From the NCBI RefSeq assembly GCF_958295425.1, contig NC_081147.1, positions 4,919,290-4,983,289 on the forward strand: DNA of 64,000 bases, in the 5' to 3' direction. Positions 33,170 through 43,830 of this stretch are shown piece after piece. The position numbers and the translations under genes were made by a program. Every line of letters begins with the position of its first letter. Positions within the stretch are counted from its first letter, which is position 1. Below the pieces are notes generated by a model. That model was not told the origin of the DNA. It did no database searches and was given only the letters and a program-made list of their open reading frames with translations. Source of the DNA: Solea solea. Taxonomy: Eukaryota; Chordata; Actinopteri; Pleuronectiformes; Soleidae.

Positions 33170-33552
33170 CAGTCAGTCAGTCATCATCTACTGCTTTATC
33201 CTCTGCCAGAGGGTCGCGGGGGGTGCTGTGCCAATCTCAGCTACATCGGGCGATAGGCGGGGTACACCCTGGACAGTTCGCCAGTCCATCGCAGGGCCAC
33301 ACACAGATAGAGACAAACAACCATTCACTCTCACACTCACTCCTATGGTCAATTTGGAGTGTCCAATTTACCTATCCCCACATTGCATGTTTTTGGACTG
33401 TGGGAGGAAGCCGGAGTACCCGGAGAGAACCCACGCACACACGGGGAGAACATGCAAACTCCATGCAGAAAGGCCCTTGTTCCAACCGGGGCTCGAACCC
33501 GGGTCTTCTTGCTGCAAGGCAAGAGTGCTAACCACTACACCACCGTGTGGCC
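33170..33552 (-). mobile_element. tRNA-derived SINE, full length
   Basis: The minus strand begins with a tRNA-like head (GGTGTAGTGGTTAGCACTC, then GGGTTCGAGCCCCGG as B box). It continues with the conserved GGAGTTTGCATGTTCTCCCC body and ends in GACTGACTGACT. A 13-bp duplication CAGTAGCTGAAGT flanks it (33157-33169, 33553-33565). The body text is that of widespread teleost SINEs. It inserted into the piggyBac element, so it is younger than that element. Confidence 0.9.
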
Positions 33553-33750
33553 CAGTAGCTGAAGTAATCAAGACAAATCATGTGATCAATTGATCTCAGA
33601 TCAATTAGTAGTAGACGTGAACAAGACAGTAGCAGAAGTAAACAACACAAAGGCGTTCTCGCAGACTGCAGAGCTCTTTTTCTGTGGATTTCCAGAGATT
33701 ATAAAGGTGCTGCAGATGACAGGGCCCCAAATTCTGTCTGTGCTGAAGCC

Positions 33751-34050
33751 ATGAGTGTGCGTTATAACGCTGAAGAGGCTCTAGAGCTGATTTTTTCAGA
33801 TGTCCAGCAAGACAACTATGATTCAGAAGAGGAAGTGGAGGATGTATCAGAAGAAGAAGATGGGGAGGAATACAACCCAGAGCATGATGAATCATCTTCA
33901 GAAGAAGAAGAAAACCCTGAAGCTGAAAGAGAGACTTTCTTTTCAAAAAATGGCAAAATAACATGGTCTTCAGCAGCATATGACCAACACGGCAGGCATA
34001 CAGAACAAAACGTCATAAAGATGACTTGCACTTTTTTTTTCTTTTCTTAA
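33751..34050 (+). pseudogene. piggyBac transposase N-terminal remnant
   Basis: A frame of 99 codons. It starts MSVRYNAEEALELIF, runs into a strongly acidic Asp/Glu/Ser segment, and reaches KNGKITWSSAAYDQHGR and ENVIKMT-like text (QNVIKM). This is the usual start of PGBD4-like piggyBac transposases. It then falls into a poly-T derived tail and stops. The catalytic DDE domain and the Cys-rich C-terminus are missing, so the protein cannot transpose DNA. Confidence 0.8.
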
Positions 34051-34567
34051 GCTATAGAAATGAAGTGAAGAGGGAAAACTCAGTTATTCACACATTTTGT
34101 GGTGAATGACAAGTTGTTTCTTCAAGCAAGATGAAATTTGGTGTTTAAATTCAATTAAGCTGCTTATATTAGGGATTTAGTGAAGACGGGTCATTTTGAC
34201 CCGGAGGACACGGGGTGTATACAGAAAATGAGGACAACAGGAGGGTTAAAGTCGTAGTGTGTAACTAACCCACCTTTTTTTTGATGTCGATTTTTCTGCC
34301 TTTGTTCGGTTTTGATGAACATAAACCATTAAACATTATTCTTATGCTACACCCTTCATCTGAAAACATGACTGACATTTGTCTGTATACGAAATAATGA
34401 TACTGAACAAGAGGGATGAAGGAAACATTTATTCATGAGATGTTTTTAAATGTCCTTACAAACATATGACACTATGGACTACTAATTATTATGTGTAACA
34501 GTGCTACATGCTAAAAGCTAAGTCAAGATGACACATTTTATCTCAACAGGAAGGACATGTTAGGATT

Positions 34568-34853
34568 TTAGTCTGTCTCACCAACAATGGTAATGTCAGC
34601 ATTGTTCACCCTAAAGAGAAACAATTAATGATCAGAGAAATATGGAAACAATTGTATTTCAAGTATAAGGATTGAGTGATAGTGATGGGTAATGGGTATT
34701 AATGTGTGTGTAACGCTTATTGACTCACAGTCTGCTTACACACAGCATACATTCGTTCAAGTAGACGAGGCCGTCACTGCCCCACACGGGAAAAAGTAAC
34801 AGAGGACAATGCTTTCTTGTTTCTTGATTTCTTGTTATCCCGTCGCAGGAGGG
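34568..34853 (-). pseudogene. Kazal pseudogene D
   Basis: Only the Kazal exon (34729-34853) and the last exon (34568-34610) remain. The Kazal exon equals that of gene A, including the four-residue insert and Cys3 to Trp. In the last exon the codon for residue 6 of the cysteine pattern is TAA (TAC in A and B), so the frame stops there. Upstream, the linker exon is cut after TTACCGCT near 36234 and joined to DNA that normally lies 3' of the next gene. The linker's remainder and the signal exon are gone. The poly(A) hexamer survives at 34428-34433. It is surely inactive as a secreted protein. Confidence 0.85.
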
Positions 34854-36233
34854 CTGCAGGGAAAAAAAAAAGAATAAGTAAAAATATAAAAAAAAAAACA
34901 GCATAACACAAACTGTTAAGAACACTTGTTACACCTGCATAAAACTATAATATATTTTTATTGGATTATTCAATTATTTCAACGGCCTTAAAGCTGCAGT
35001 TGAAGCTTTACAAACTTCAGTTTCTAGTCAAAGGTTGTTTAACCACACTGCTCACGTAGTGATGACGGCGTAATATTATTACAAAGAGGAAAAACCATAA
35101 CACAATTAAACTCACACGTCCACTTCAAAGTCAACAGTTTTATGTTAATTCGAAATTTCAAAAATAAAAGTTAAAATAAAAAGTGAAGTGAACTTCAGTT
35201 CAACGACATCTAAGTCTCGACTCATTCTTTATATGACAAAAGGCTGCTGTGTTTGTGTGTATGTGCTGGTCTGGACCACATAATGAACATTAAGTCTCTC
35301 TTTAATCTATTATAAAGTCTGGATGTGCGCCATCATATCTTCGATTAAATTTACAATTAAACGATTATTAAGGAAAATAATTTGTTAATTAGTTAATTGG
35401 TTAAGTGCTGTTGTGGGGTTATTGCACACAATGCCCTTTAGTCAAAGTTAGTGGTCATTTCAGCACCACTGACATTAAACAGCTCCTGACCTGATCTCAA
35501 GTGCTGGTGCACTTTGACTGACCACTGCGCTGTCCGTGGTTCTAATCACTTCTTCTTTGCTCTCTCCTTTCCAATAAAATTCACATAGTTGGTTGAATAT
35601 ATACTGTATACTGTGTGTGTGTTGGACAGCATGCTCTCTCTCCCTGTATTCTCTCTTTACGAAATTACAGCTTTAGTCGATTTTAATCTGGATGTGTCGA
35701 GATTTAAGTCTATGTGTGTTCTGAAACATTGACTGTCAAGTCTTTATCAGAAAACTTGACAACAAGATCAAATTAACACTGAATTTTCTTCTATTTTTAC
35801 TTTTACTTGTATGAAAACTGATGTTTAATTCAAGTCTATGAACACACTACATAGAGTTTTACGTGATACTTTTGCTCTTTCAAATACATCATAATTTATT
35901 TACTTTTTACTTTAAGTATTGATTTTGTACGATAATTACACTTTATGAATGATGATTAATAAAGATAAAAAGTGGAGACAAGAAACTTGAAATAAATTAT
36001 ATTTCATTTCACAGGACATTTGATTAGACCAAATAAAATTAGTGAATGCTTGTTGACACAATATTAGACTGTAAGAAGTTCCCATAATACCATTATCATC
36101 TAATTAAGCAGAAACAGGTTTTTATGTTTGTTCACTCTCAGGTTTAGATATTTATTACAAAGTGCAAAGAGAAGTTCAGGCTGTAGAAAAGAGATTGAAG
36201 GGTGTTTGTGGATTTTTCTTTGCCTTACCGCTG

Positions 36234-36240
36234 GGTTTTT
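36234..36240. other. Deletion junction fusing D and E gene units
   Basis: The sequence runs CTTTGCCTTACCGCT (start of D's linker exon) directly into GGGTTTTTTTGTTTTTTTGAAG, which elsewhere (about 27810-27830) is the 3' flank of a gene unit. This removed D's promoter, its signal exon and most of its linker exon. Confidence 0.8.
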
Positions 36241-36516
36241 TTGTTTTTTTGAAGTAGATTTTTCTGCCTTTGTTCGGTTTTCATGAACATAAACCATTAA
36301 ACATGATTCTTATGCTACACTCTTCATCTGAAAACATGACTGACATTTGTCTGTATACGAAATAATGATACTGAACAAACAGAGGGATGAAGGAAACATT
36401 TATTCATGAGATGTTTTTAAATGTCATTACAAACATATGACACTATGGACTACTATTTATTATGTGCAACAGTGCTACATGCTAAAAGCTAGGCAACGGA
36501 GTCAAGATGACACATT

Positions 36517-37731
36517 TTATCCCACCAGGAAGTAAGGGTTATTATAGCAGTCTGTCTCACCAACAATGGTAATGTCAGCATTGTTCAACCTAAAGAGAAA
36601 CAATTAATGATCAGAGAAATATGGAAACAATTGTATTTCAAGTATAAGGATTGAGTGATTGTGATGACTAATGGGTATTAATGTCTGTGTAACGCTTATT
36701 GACTCACAGTCTGCTTACACACAGCATACATTCATTTTTGTAGAGGAGGCCGTCACTGCCACACAGGAGATCCACAGTATTAGGACAAACCTGCTTTCTT
36801 GTTATCCCTTCGCAGGAGGGCTGCAGGGAAAAAAAAAAAGAATAAGTAAATATAATAAAAAAACACAGCATGACACAAACTGTTAAGAACACTTGTTACA
36901 CCTGCATAAAACTATGATATATTTTTATTGGATTATTCAATTATTTCAACGGCCTTAAAGCTGCAGTTGAAGCTTTACAAACTTCAGTTTCTAGTCAAAG
37001 GTTGTTTAGCCACACTGCTCACGTAGTGATGACGGCGTAATATTATTACAAAGAGGAAAAACCATAACACAATTAACTCACGTGTCCACTTCAAAGTCAA
37101 CAGTTTTATGTTCATTCGAAATTTCGAAAATAAAAGTAAAAAAAAAAAGTGGACTTTACATTTCGTCTTCATTCGCGACATGTCCAAACAAACTAGTTAG
37201 GAGAGAGAGCGACCACTCTGCAGAAGATGCCACTGAATCCGGACAGTCGGTCTCAGACACAGGTAATATTCTCTCAGGTTTAGATATTTATTACAAAGTT
37301 CAAAGAGAAGTTCAGGCTGTAGAAAAGAGATTGAAGGGTGTTTGTGGTTTTTTCTTTGTCTTACCGCTCTGTTGAGTCCTGAATTGTGTTGAGCATCTAA
37401 AAGATTATATAATACAATAACAAAATATGAGATACATACTGTTCATACAGACATGCCACACAAATGAAGAATTTAAATTTAGTTTGCAGAAATCTTCCTG
37501 CCTTTCACTCTGTTAAAATGTCCAACACTTGCTTTTTAAATGATTTCCAGTGACATGGAGTGATGGTCAATGCAGAGTCCTTTCACTCACACATACACAC
37601 AGAGACTGAGACATGGTCCCAATATAAAAATCTCTTATTTTATGATGCTTTTTAAGCAAGTGTTCAGGTCAATTCTTACCTGCACAGATGAAAACAGCCA
37701 TACAGATGAGCAACAGGTTCTTGCAAAGCAT
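36517..37731 (-). CDS. Kazal inhibitor gene E
   Basis: Minus-strand exons: signal 37680-37731, linker 37365-37396, Kazal 36708-36820, last 36517-36589; 270 nt, 89 residues plus TAA, with phases intact. The signal and linker match gene C (MLCKNLLLICMAVFICAG; DAQHNSGLNRA). The Kazal exon is the same as in C (CPNTVDLLCGSDG, all five cysteines, P1 Asn). The last exon differs from C and resembles F: it keeps Cys6 (GETDCYNNPYF). So E looks like a C/F mosaic, suggesting gene conversion. The intron between linker and Kazal exons is only about 0.5 kb, because most of it has been replaced by a short exon-like filler (37169-37270). The poly(A) signal is at 36399-36404. Confidence 0.82.
37169..37270 (+). 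other. Exon-like filler in gene E intron
   Basis: A plus-strand frame TCPNKLVRRESDHSAEDATE followed by SGQSVSDTG runs up to CAG|GTAATA, a good donor. It replaces about 1 kb of normal intron. The same sequence lies at 39010-39112 in gene F's intron with different flanking breakpoints. Its family is not recognised; it may be a transposase exon carried by an element. Confidence 0.4.
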
Positions 37732-38618
37732 TCTGGGTATACAAACTCAGAAAATTCAAATGAAATGTTGTGAATTTATCTGAGAGGAGCTCGACTGCTG
37801 AGGAGTCTGTGCAGGTTCTCTGTGGTTGTGATGTTTGGTGCTGGCGTTTTATAGTCATATAAAAGGCAGATGAGGCTCCGCAGGGCAGGTGTTAATCTTT
37901 GAGGGATAGTTAACAAACTTAAAACTTGATCAGGGTGTGAAACAGTGATGAAAGAGTAAATAATATAGCGATTTAAATTCATCTGCTGATTTGCACAGTG
38001 TCCAAGTCACCATCCTCCTACACAAACACTCCAACAAAATAATGACACTGAACAAACTGAGAGATGAAGAAAAACATTTTCGCTTCTAAAAGTCCTAACA
38101 AATATCTGATGCTCGCTCTCACTTAAAAATGTCCTTCCTTTGAAGGATTTAAACCGATTTTAGCCATTAAACAAAGAAAAGCCTCAAAAAAGCTATGCCC
38201 ACTTAAGTCTACTATATCTCTTGCTGTAACAGATTCCTTTATTCCTTCAAATGTATAATCCTGATCCCAGTGTTTTACCTGAACTTGAATTTTATGTGGT
38301 TTGAATCATAAGACTGACGTCCACTTTAAAGTTGAAGTGTGTAACTTTTGGTGGTTTTTGTTTTTTTGATGTTGATTTTTCTGCCTTTGTTCGGTTTTCA
38401 TGAACATAAACCATTAAACATTACTGTTATGCTACACTCTTCATCTGAAAACATGACTGACATTTGTCTGTATACGAAATAATGATACTGAACAAACAGA
38501 GGGATGAAGGAAACATTTATTCATGAGATGTTTTTAAATTTCCTTACAAACATATGACACTATGGACTACTATTTATTATGTGCAACAGTGCTACATGCT
38601 AAAAGCTAAGCAACGTAG

Positions 38619-40671
38619 TCAAGATGACACATTTTCTCCCAACACAAAGTAAGGGTTATTATAGCAGTCTGTCTCACCAACAATGGCAATGTCAGCATTG
38701 TTCAACCTAAAGAGAAACAATTAATGATCAGAGAAACATGGAAACAATTGTATTTCAAGTATAAGGATTGAGTGAATGTGATGGGTAATGGGTATTAATG
38801 TGTGTGTAACGCTTATTGACTCACAGTCTGTTCACACACAGATTACATTCGTTAAGGTAGAGGAGGCCGTCACTGCCACACACGGGAAAAACTATCCGAG
38901 GACAAAGCTGATTTCTTGTTATCCCATCACAGGAGGGCTGCAGGGGAAAAAAAAGAATGAGTAAATATATTAAAAAAACACAGCATAAAAAAAAACTGTT
39001 AAGAACACTTCATTCGTGACATGTCCAAACAAACTAGTTAGGAGAGAGAGCGACCACTCTGCAGAAGATGCCACTGAATCCGGACAGTCGGTCTCAGACA
39101 CAGGTAATATTCCATGTGGTGACAACGACACAGAAGTGCAGCAGTAGTAGTGCAAGTGTTTATTTGCCTGTTGCTCTGCCATGTGCATGCACTTTTGAAG
39201 TGTTCAGTAAACTTCAGTTAAACGACATCTAAGTCTCGACTCATTCTTTATATGACAAAAGGCTGCTGTGGTTGTGTGTATGTGCTGGTCTGGACCACAT
39301 AATGAACAGTTAAGTCTCTTTTTAATCTATTATAAAGTCTGGATGTGCGCCATCATATCTTTGATTAAATTTACAATTAAACCATTATTATGGAAAACAA
39401 TTTGTTAATTAGTTAATTGGTCAAGTGCTGTTGTGAGGTCATTGCACACAATGCCCTTTTGTCAAAGTTAGTGGTCATTTCAGCACCACTGACATTAAAC
39501 AGCTCCTGACCTGATCTCAGGTGCTGGTGCAATTTGACTGAGCACTGCGCTGTCCATGGTTCTGATCGCTTCTTCTTTGCTCTCTCCTTTCCAATAAAAT
39601 TCACATAGTTGGTTGAATATATACTGTATGCTGTGTGTGTGTTGGACAACATGCTCTGTCTCCCTGTATTCTCTCTTTACGAAATTACAGCTTTAGTCGA
39701 TTTTAAGTCTATATACTATTCGGAAACATTGACTGTCAAGTGTTTATCAGAAAACTTGACAACAAGATCAAATTAACACTGAATTTTCTTCTAATTTTAC
39801 ACAGACTGTTTCATAGAATAAAGAGGCACCAGGTGAAAATCTCACTGGTCATTTTTATTTCTTGACATTTTAATTTAAGATCGGAAATTGAGGCTTGTCA
39901 AATTTTGATATAATAACTCTCTAAAAAACTGTGGATTTTTACGTGATACTCTTGCTCTTTCAAATACATCATAATTTATTTACTTTTTACTTTAAGTATT
40001 GATTTTGTACGATAATTACACTTTATGAATGATGATTACTAAAGATAAAAAGTGGAGACAAGAAACTTGAAATAAATTATATTTCATTTCACAGGACATT
40101 TGATTAGACCAAATAAAATTAGTGAATGCTTGTTGACACAATATTAGACTGTAAGAAGTTCCCATAATACCATTATCATCTAATTAAACAGAAACAGGTT
40201 TTTATGTTTGTTCACTCTCAGGTTTAGATATTTATTACAATGTGCAAAGAGAAGTTCAGGCTGTAGAAAAGAGATTGGAGGGTGTTTGTGTTTTTCTCTT
40301 TGTCTTACCGCTCTGTTGAGTCCTGAATTGTGTTCAGCATCTAAAAGATTATATAATACAATAACAAAATATGAGATACATACTGTTCATACAGACATGC
40401 CACACAATGAAGCATTTAAATTTAGTTTACAGAAATCTTCCTGCCTTTCACTCTGTTAAAATGTCCAACACTGGCTTTTTAAGTGGTTTCCAGTGACATG
40501 GAGTGATGGTCAATGCAGAGTCCTTTCACTCACACATACACACAAAGACTGAGACATGGTCCCAATATAAAAATCTTTTTTATGATGCTTTCTAAGCAAG
40601 TGTTTAGAGCAATTATTACCTGCACAGATGAAAACAGCCATACAGATGAGCAACAGGTTCTTGCAAAGCAT
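38619..40671 (-). CDS. Kazal inhibitor gene F (trypsin-type P1 Arg)
   Basis: Minus-strand exons: signal 40620-40671, linker 40309-40340, Kazal 38825-38937, last 38619-38706; 285 nt, 94 residues plus TGA. All six cysteines are present. The reactive loop is CPRIVFPVCGSDG, with P2-P1-P1' Pro-Arg-Ile. Arg or Lys at P1 is the trypsin-inhibitor signature of SPINK1-type proteins. Y-x3-C-x2-C follows (LYLNECNLC). The last exon ends GETDCYNNPYF plus VLGENVSS, five residues longer than the other genes because the usual stop has changed from TAA to GAA. The donor of the signal exon is GTAATA rather than GTAAGA. It is the most promoter-proximal copy and the most canonical domain. A secreted trypsin-like protease inhibitor is the best call. 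The poly(A) signal is at 38516-38521. Confidence 0.85.
39010..39211 (+). other. Exon-like filler in gene F intron
   Basis: Positions 39010-39112 repeat the filler of gene E (CATGTCCAAACAAACTAG on), then extend as CCATGTGGTGACAACGACAC to a TAGTAG stop and on to about 39211. The filler replaces the intron segment between GAACACTT and GTAAACTTCAG. The extension is absent in E. Confidence 0.4.
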
Positions 40672-40805
40672 TCTGGGTATGAAAACTCACAAAATTCAAA
40701 TGAAATGTTGTGACTTTATCTGAGAGGAGTTCGACTGCTGAGGAGTCTGTGCAGGTTCTCTGTGGTTGTGATGTTTGGTGCTGGCGTGTTATAGTCATAT
40801 AAAAG
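40672..40805 (-). promoter_or_regulatory. 5' UTR and TATA-like promoter of gene F
   Basis: On the minus strand, GCCTTTTATATGACTATAAC (about 40787-40806) lies about 120 nt before the ATG. It is followed by an A/C-rich leader containing CACAACCACAGAGAACC and CAGTCGAACTCCTCTCAG. The same arrangement precedes the signal exons of A, B, C and E, so it was copied with the genes. The TATA role is inferred from position. Confidence 0.4.
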
Positions 40806-41495
40806 GCAGATGAGGCTCCGCAGGGCAGGTGTTAATCTTAAAGGGATAGTTAACATGTTCTTATTTTGTTGTTGTATGAGGTACTAACACGTAGTCAGGG
40901 CTGACTGCGCTGTCTGAACCACCTGCACAGAGAACCAGCTTGAGACAAGGATGCGGCCTCGCACTTAGCTGCCTTTCCAGTGAAGGACACAAGGAAAATC
41001 GTATTTTAGACCCATAACAAAAGGCTCACCTTAGAAAACTCTTGCCAAAGTCTGAAATATCTCTTTCTATAAGAGTCAAGATCTTAGTTTATTATGTTTT
41101 ATCAAATTTCGGACTATGACATTTTTATACATAGTTAGTCAAGACCTACTAACCACTTAGCCACCATACCACCAAGGTCTCACAGTAAAATGTCACAGTT
41201 TAGTATGATGCCAAAATGTGACAAAAATGTCATAGTTTAGTATAACGTCCAAAATTTGACAAAAATGTCATCGTTTAGTATGTCGTCCAAAATGTGACAC
41301 AAATATCATCGTTTAGTATGTCGTCCAAAATGTGACAAAAATGTCTTAGTTTATTATGTTGTCAAAAATTTGAGGAAAATTTCATTGTTTAGCATGTCTT
41401 CGAAAATGTGACAAAAATGTCTAAAATTTGTATGTCGTCCAAAATGTGAAAAAAATTTCACAGTTTAGTATGTCTTCCAGAATTACACAAATATA

Positions 41496-41582
41496 TGGAT
41501 TACACAGAGCACCCGTTCCAACCTGGGCTTGAATTCAGGTATTTATTTTTAAAGGTGAGTGTGCTAACCACTACACTAACCT
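41496..41582 (-). repeat. tRNA-like module 5
   Basis: Block 3 counterpart of modules 1 and 3 (GTTAGTGTAGTGGTTAGCAC and GAATTCAAGCCCAGG on the minus strand). Confidence 0.5.
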
Positions 41583-41919
41583 TGGAGTCCCTTATTTGGC
41601 ATGCTGTCCCAAAATACCTCAAAACGTTTGTCATTCAAAATCACTCAAAAAAGTCATAGTATAGTATGTCGTCCAAAATCACACAAAAAAGTCATAGTAT
41701 AGTATGCCGTCTAAATTCACCCCAAAAAAGTCATAGGTTAGTATGTCGTCCAAAATCAGTCAAAAAAGTCATAGGTTAGTATGTCATCCCAAATCAGTAA
41801 AAAAAAACATAGGTTAGTATGTCGTCCAAAATCAGCCAGAAAATTCATAGGTAAGTATGTCGTCCGAAATCAGTCAAAAAAGTCATAGGTAAGTATGTCT
41901 TTTAAAATGTACAAAAATA

Positions 41920-42008
41920 AATGGATTACAAAGGGCAACTGTTTCAACCAGGACTTGAACCCAGATCTTTTTTCTTTATGGTAAGACTCCTAACCACTAC
42001 ACTAATGC
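41920..42008 (-). repeat. tRNA-like module 6
   Basis: The minus strand has TAGTGTAGTGGTTAGGAGTC and TGGGTTCAAGTCCTGG; the B box is near consensus. Confidence 0.55.
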
Positions 42009-43209
42009 ATGTCATCCAAGGTCAGTCAAAAAAGTCATAGGTTAGTATGTCGTCCGAGATCAGTCAAAAAAGTCAGAGGTTAGTATTTTGTCCAAAATCA
42101 GCCAAAATAGTCATAGGTAAGTATGTCGTCCGAAATCAGTATAAAAGTCATAGTATAGTTTGTCGTCCGAAATCAGTCAAAAAAGTCATAGTATAGTATG
42201 TCGTCCAAAATCAGTGAAAAAGTCATAGGTTAGTATGTCGTCCAAAATCAGCCAAAAAAGTCATAGGTTAGTATGTCGTCCAAGATGAGTCAAAAAAAGA
42301 CATAGGTTAGTGTGTCGTTCAAAATCAGCCAAAAAAGTCATACTTTAGTATGTCTTCCGAAATCAGTCAAAAAAGTCATAGTATAGTATGTAGTCCAAAA
42401 TCAGTCAAAAAAGTCATAGTATAGTATGTCGTCGGAAATATGTCAAATAAGTCATAGTTTAGTATGTCGTCCAAAATCAGTGAAAAAGTCATAGGTTAGT
42501 ATGTTGTCCAAAAACAGTCAAAAAAGTCATAGGTTAGTATGTCATCCAAAATCAGTCAAAAAAGTCATAGGTTAGTATGTCGTCCAAAAACAGTCAAAAA
42601 AGTCATAGTATAGTATGTCGTCCAAAATCAGCCAAAAAAGTCGTAGTATAGTATGTCGTCGGAAATATGTCAAATAAGTCATAGTTTAGTATGTCGTCCA
42701 AAATCAGTCAAAAAAGTCATAGGTTAGTATGTCATCCAAAATCAGTCAAAAAAGTCATAGGTTAGTATGTCGTCCAAAACAGTCAAAAAAGTCATAGTAT
42801 AGTATGTAGTCCAAAATCAGTCAAAAAAGTCATAGTATAGTATGTCGTCGGAAATATGTCAAATAAGTCATAGTTTAGTATGTCGTCCAAAATCAGTCAA
42901 AAAAGTCATAGGTTAGTATGTTGTCCAAAAACAGTCAAAAAAGTCATAGGTTAGTATGTCATCCAAAATCAGTCAAAAAAGTCATAGGTTAGTATGTCGT
43001 CCAAAAACAGTCAAAAAAGTCATAGTATAGTATGTCGTCCAAAATCAGCCAAAAAAGTCGTAGTATAGTATGTCGTCCAAAAACGGTCAAAAAAGTCATA
43101 GTATAGTATGTCGTCCAAAATCAGTCAAAAAAGTCATAGTATAGTATGTCGTACGAAATCAGTCAAAAAAAGTCATAGGTTAGTATGTCGTTCAAAATCT
43201 ACAAAAATA

Positions 43210-43300
43210 AATGGATTACAAAGGGCACCTGTTTCAACCAGGACTTGAACCCAGATCTTTTTTCTGTAACGTAGGACTCCTAACCACTACACTAATGCAT
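43210..43300 (-). repeat. tRNA-like module 7
   Basis: Near-identical to module 6, lying 1.3 kb further right, again inside the minisatellite. Confidence 0.55.
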
Positions 43301-43830
43301 ATCTTCCGAAGTCTGATTTCGGACAATAATGTTGTCCGAAATCAGCCAAAAAAGTCATAGTATGTTGTCCGAAATCAGTCAAAAAAGTTATAGTATGTTT
43401 TCCGAAATCAGCCAAAAAAGTCATAGTATGTCGTCCGAAATCAGTCAAAAAAGTCATAGTATAGTATGTAGTCCAAAATCAGTGAAAAAGTCATAGTATA
43501 GTATGTCGTCCAAAATCAGTCAAAAAGTCATAGGTTAGTATGTACTCTGAAATCAGCCAAAAAAGTCATAGTATGTTGTCCGAAATCAGTCAAAAAAGTT
43601 ATAGTATGTTGTCCGAAATCAGCCAAAAAAGTCATAGTATGTTGTCCGAAATCAGTCAAAAAAGTTATAGTATAGTATGTCTTCCAAAATCAGTCAAAAA
43701 ATTCAAAGTTTAGTATGTCGTCCAAAATCAGTCAAAAAAGTCATAGGTTAGTATGCCGTCCAAAATCACTAAAAAAAGTCATAGTATGACGTCTAAAATC
43801 ACTCAAAAAAGTCATAGTATGTTGATATGT

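Larger units (their letters stand above)
32864..34245 (+). mobile_element. piggyBac-family element, internally deleted
   Basis: Ends CCCTCCTGTGGTCCTC and GAGGACAACAGGAGGG form terminal inverted repeats flanked by TTAA (32860-32863, 34246-34249). The empty site GTCCACCTTAAAGTCG is present in block 1 at about 3451. Subterminal 15-bp palindromes of the type GGGTCAAAATGACCC lie at 32880-32894, 33058-33072 and 34188-34202. The interior retains only the transposase start, and a SINE is nested at 33170-33552. Non-autonomous in its present form. Confidence 0.92.
31689..43830. repeat. Segmental duplication block 3
   Basis: Begins with the block boundary sequence. It contains an orphan signal exon, Kazal pseudogene D, genes E and F, and the longest minisatellite. 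From 31720 to about 36200 it is almost identical to block 1 apart from the piggyBac element at 32864-34245. Confidence 0.85.
41170..43830. repeat. 38-bp-period minisatellite, block 3
   Basis: The longest array. The diverged form (GTGACAAAAATGTC) lies at 41170-41480, the regular form at 41640-43830. Higher-order repeats are visible: the variant GTCGGAAATATGTCAAATAAG recurs at about 42433, 42659 and 42848, so blocks of several units were duplicated together. It contains three tRNA-like modules. Confidence 0.9.

Noticed and set aside
33751..34050. Host acidic nuclear protein gene
   Set aside because: It lies within the piggyBac terminal repeats and its text matches the start of piggyBac transposases.
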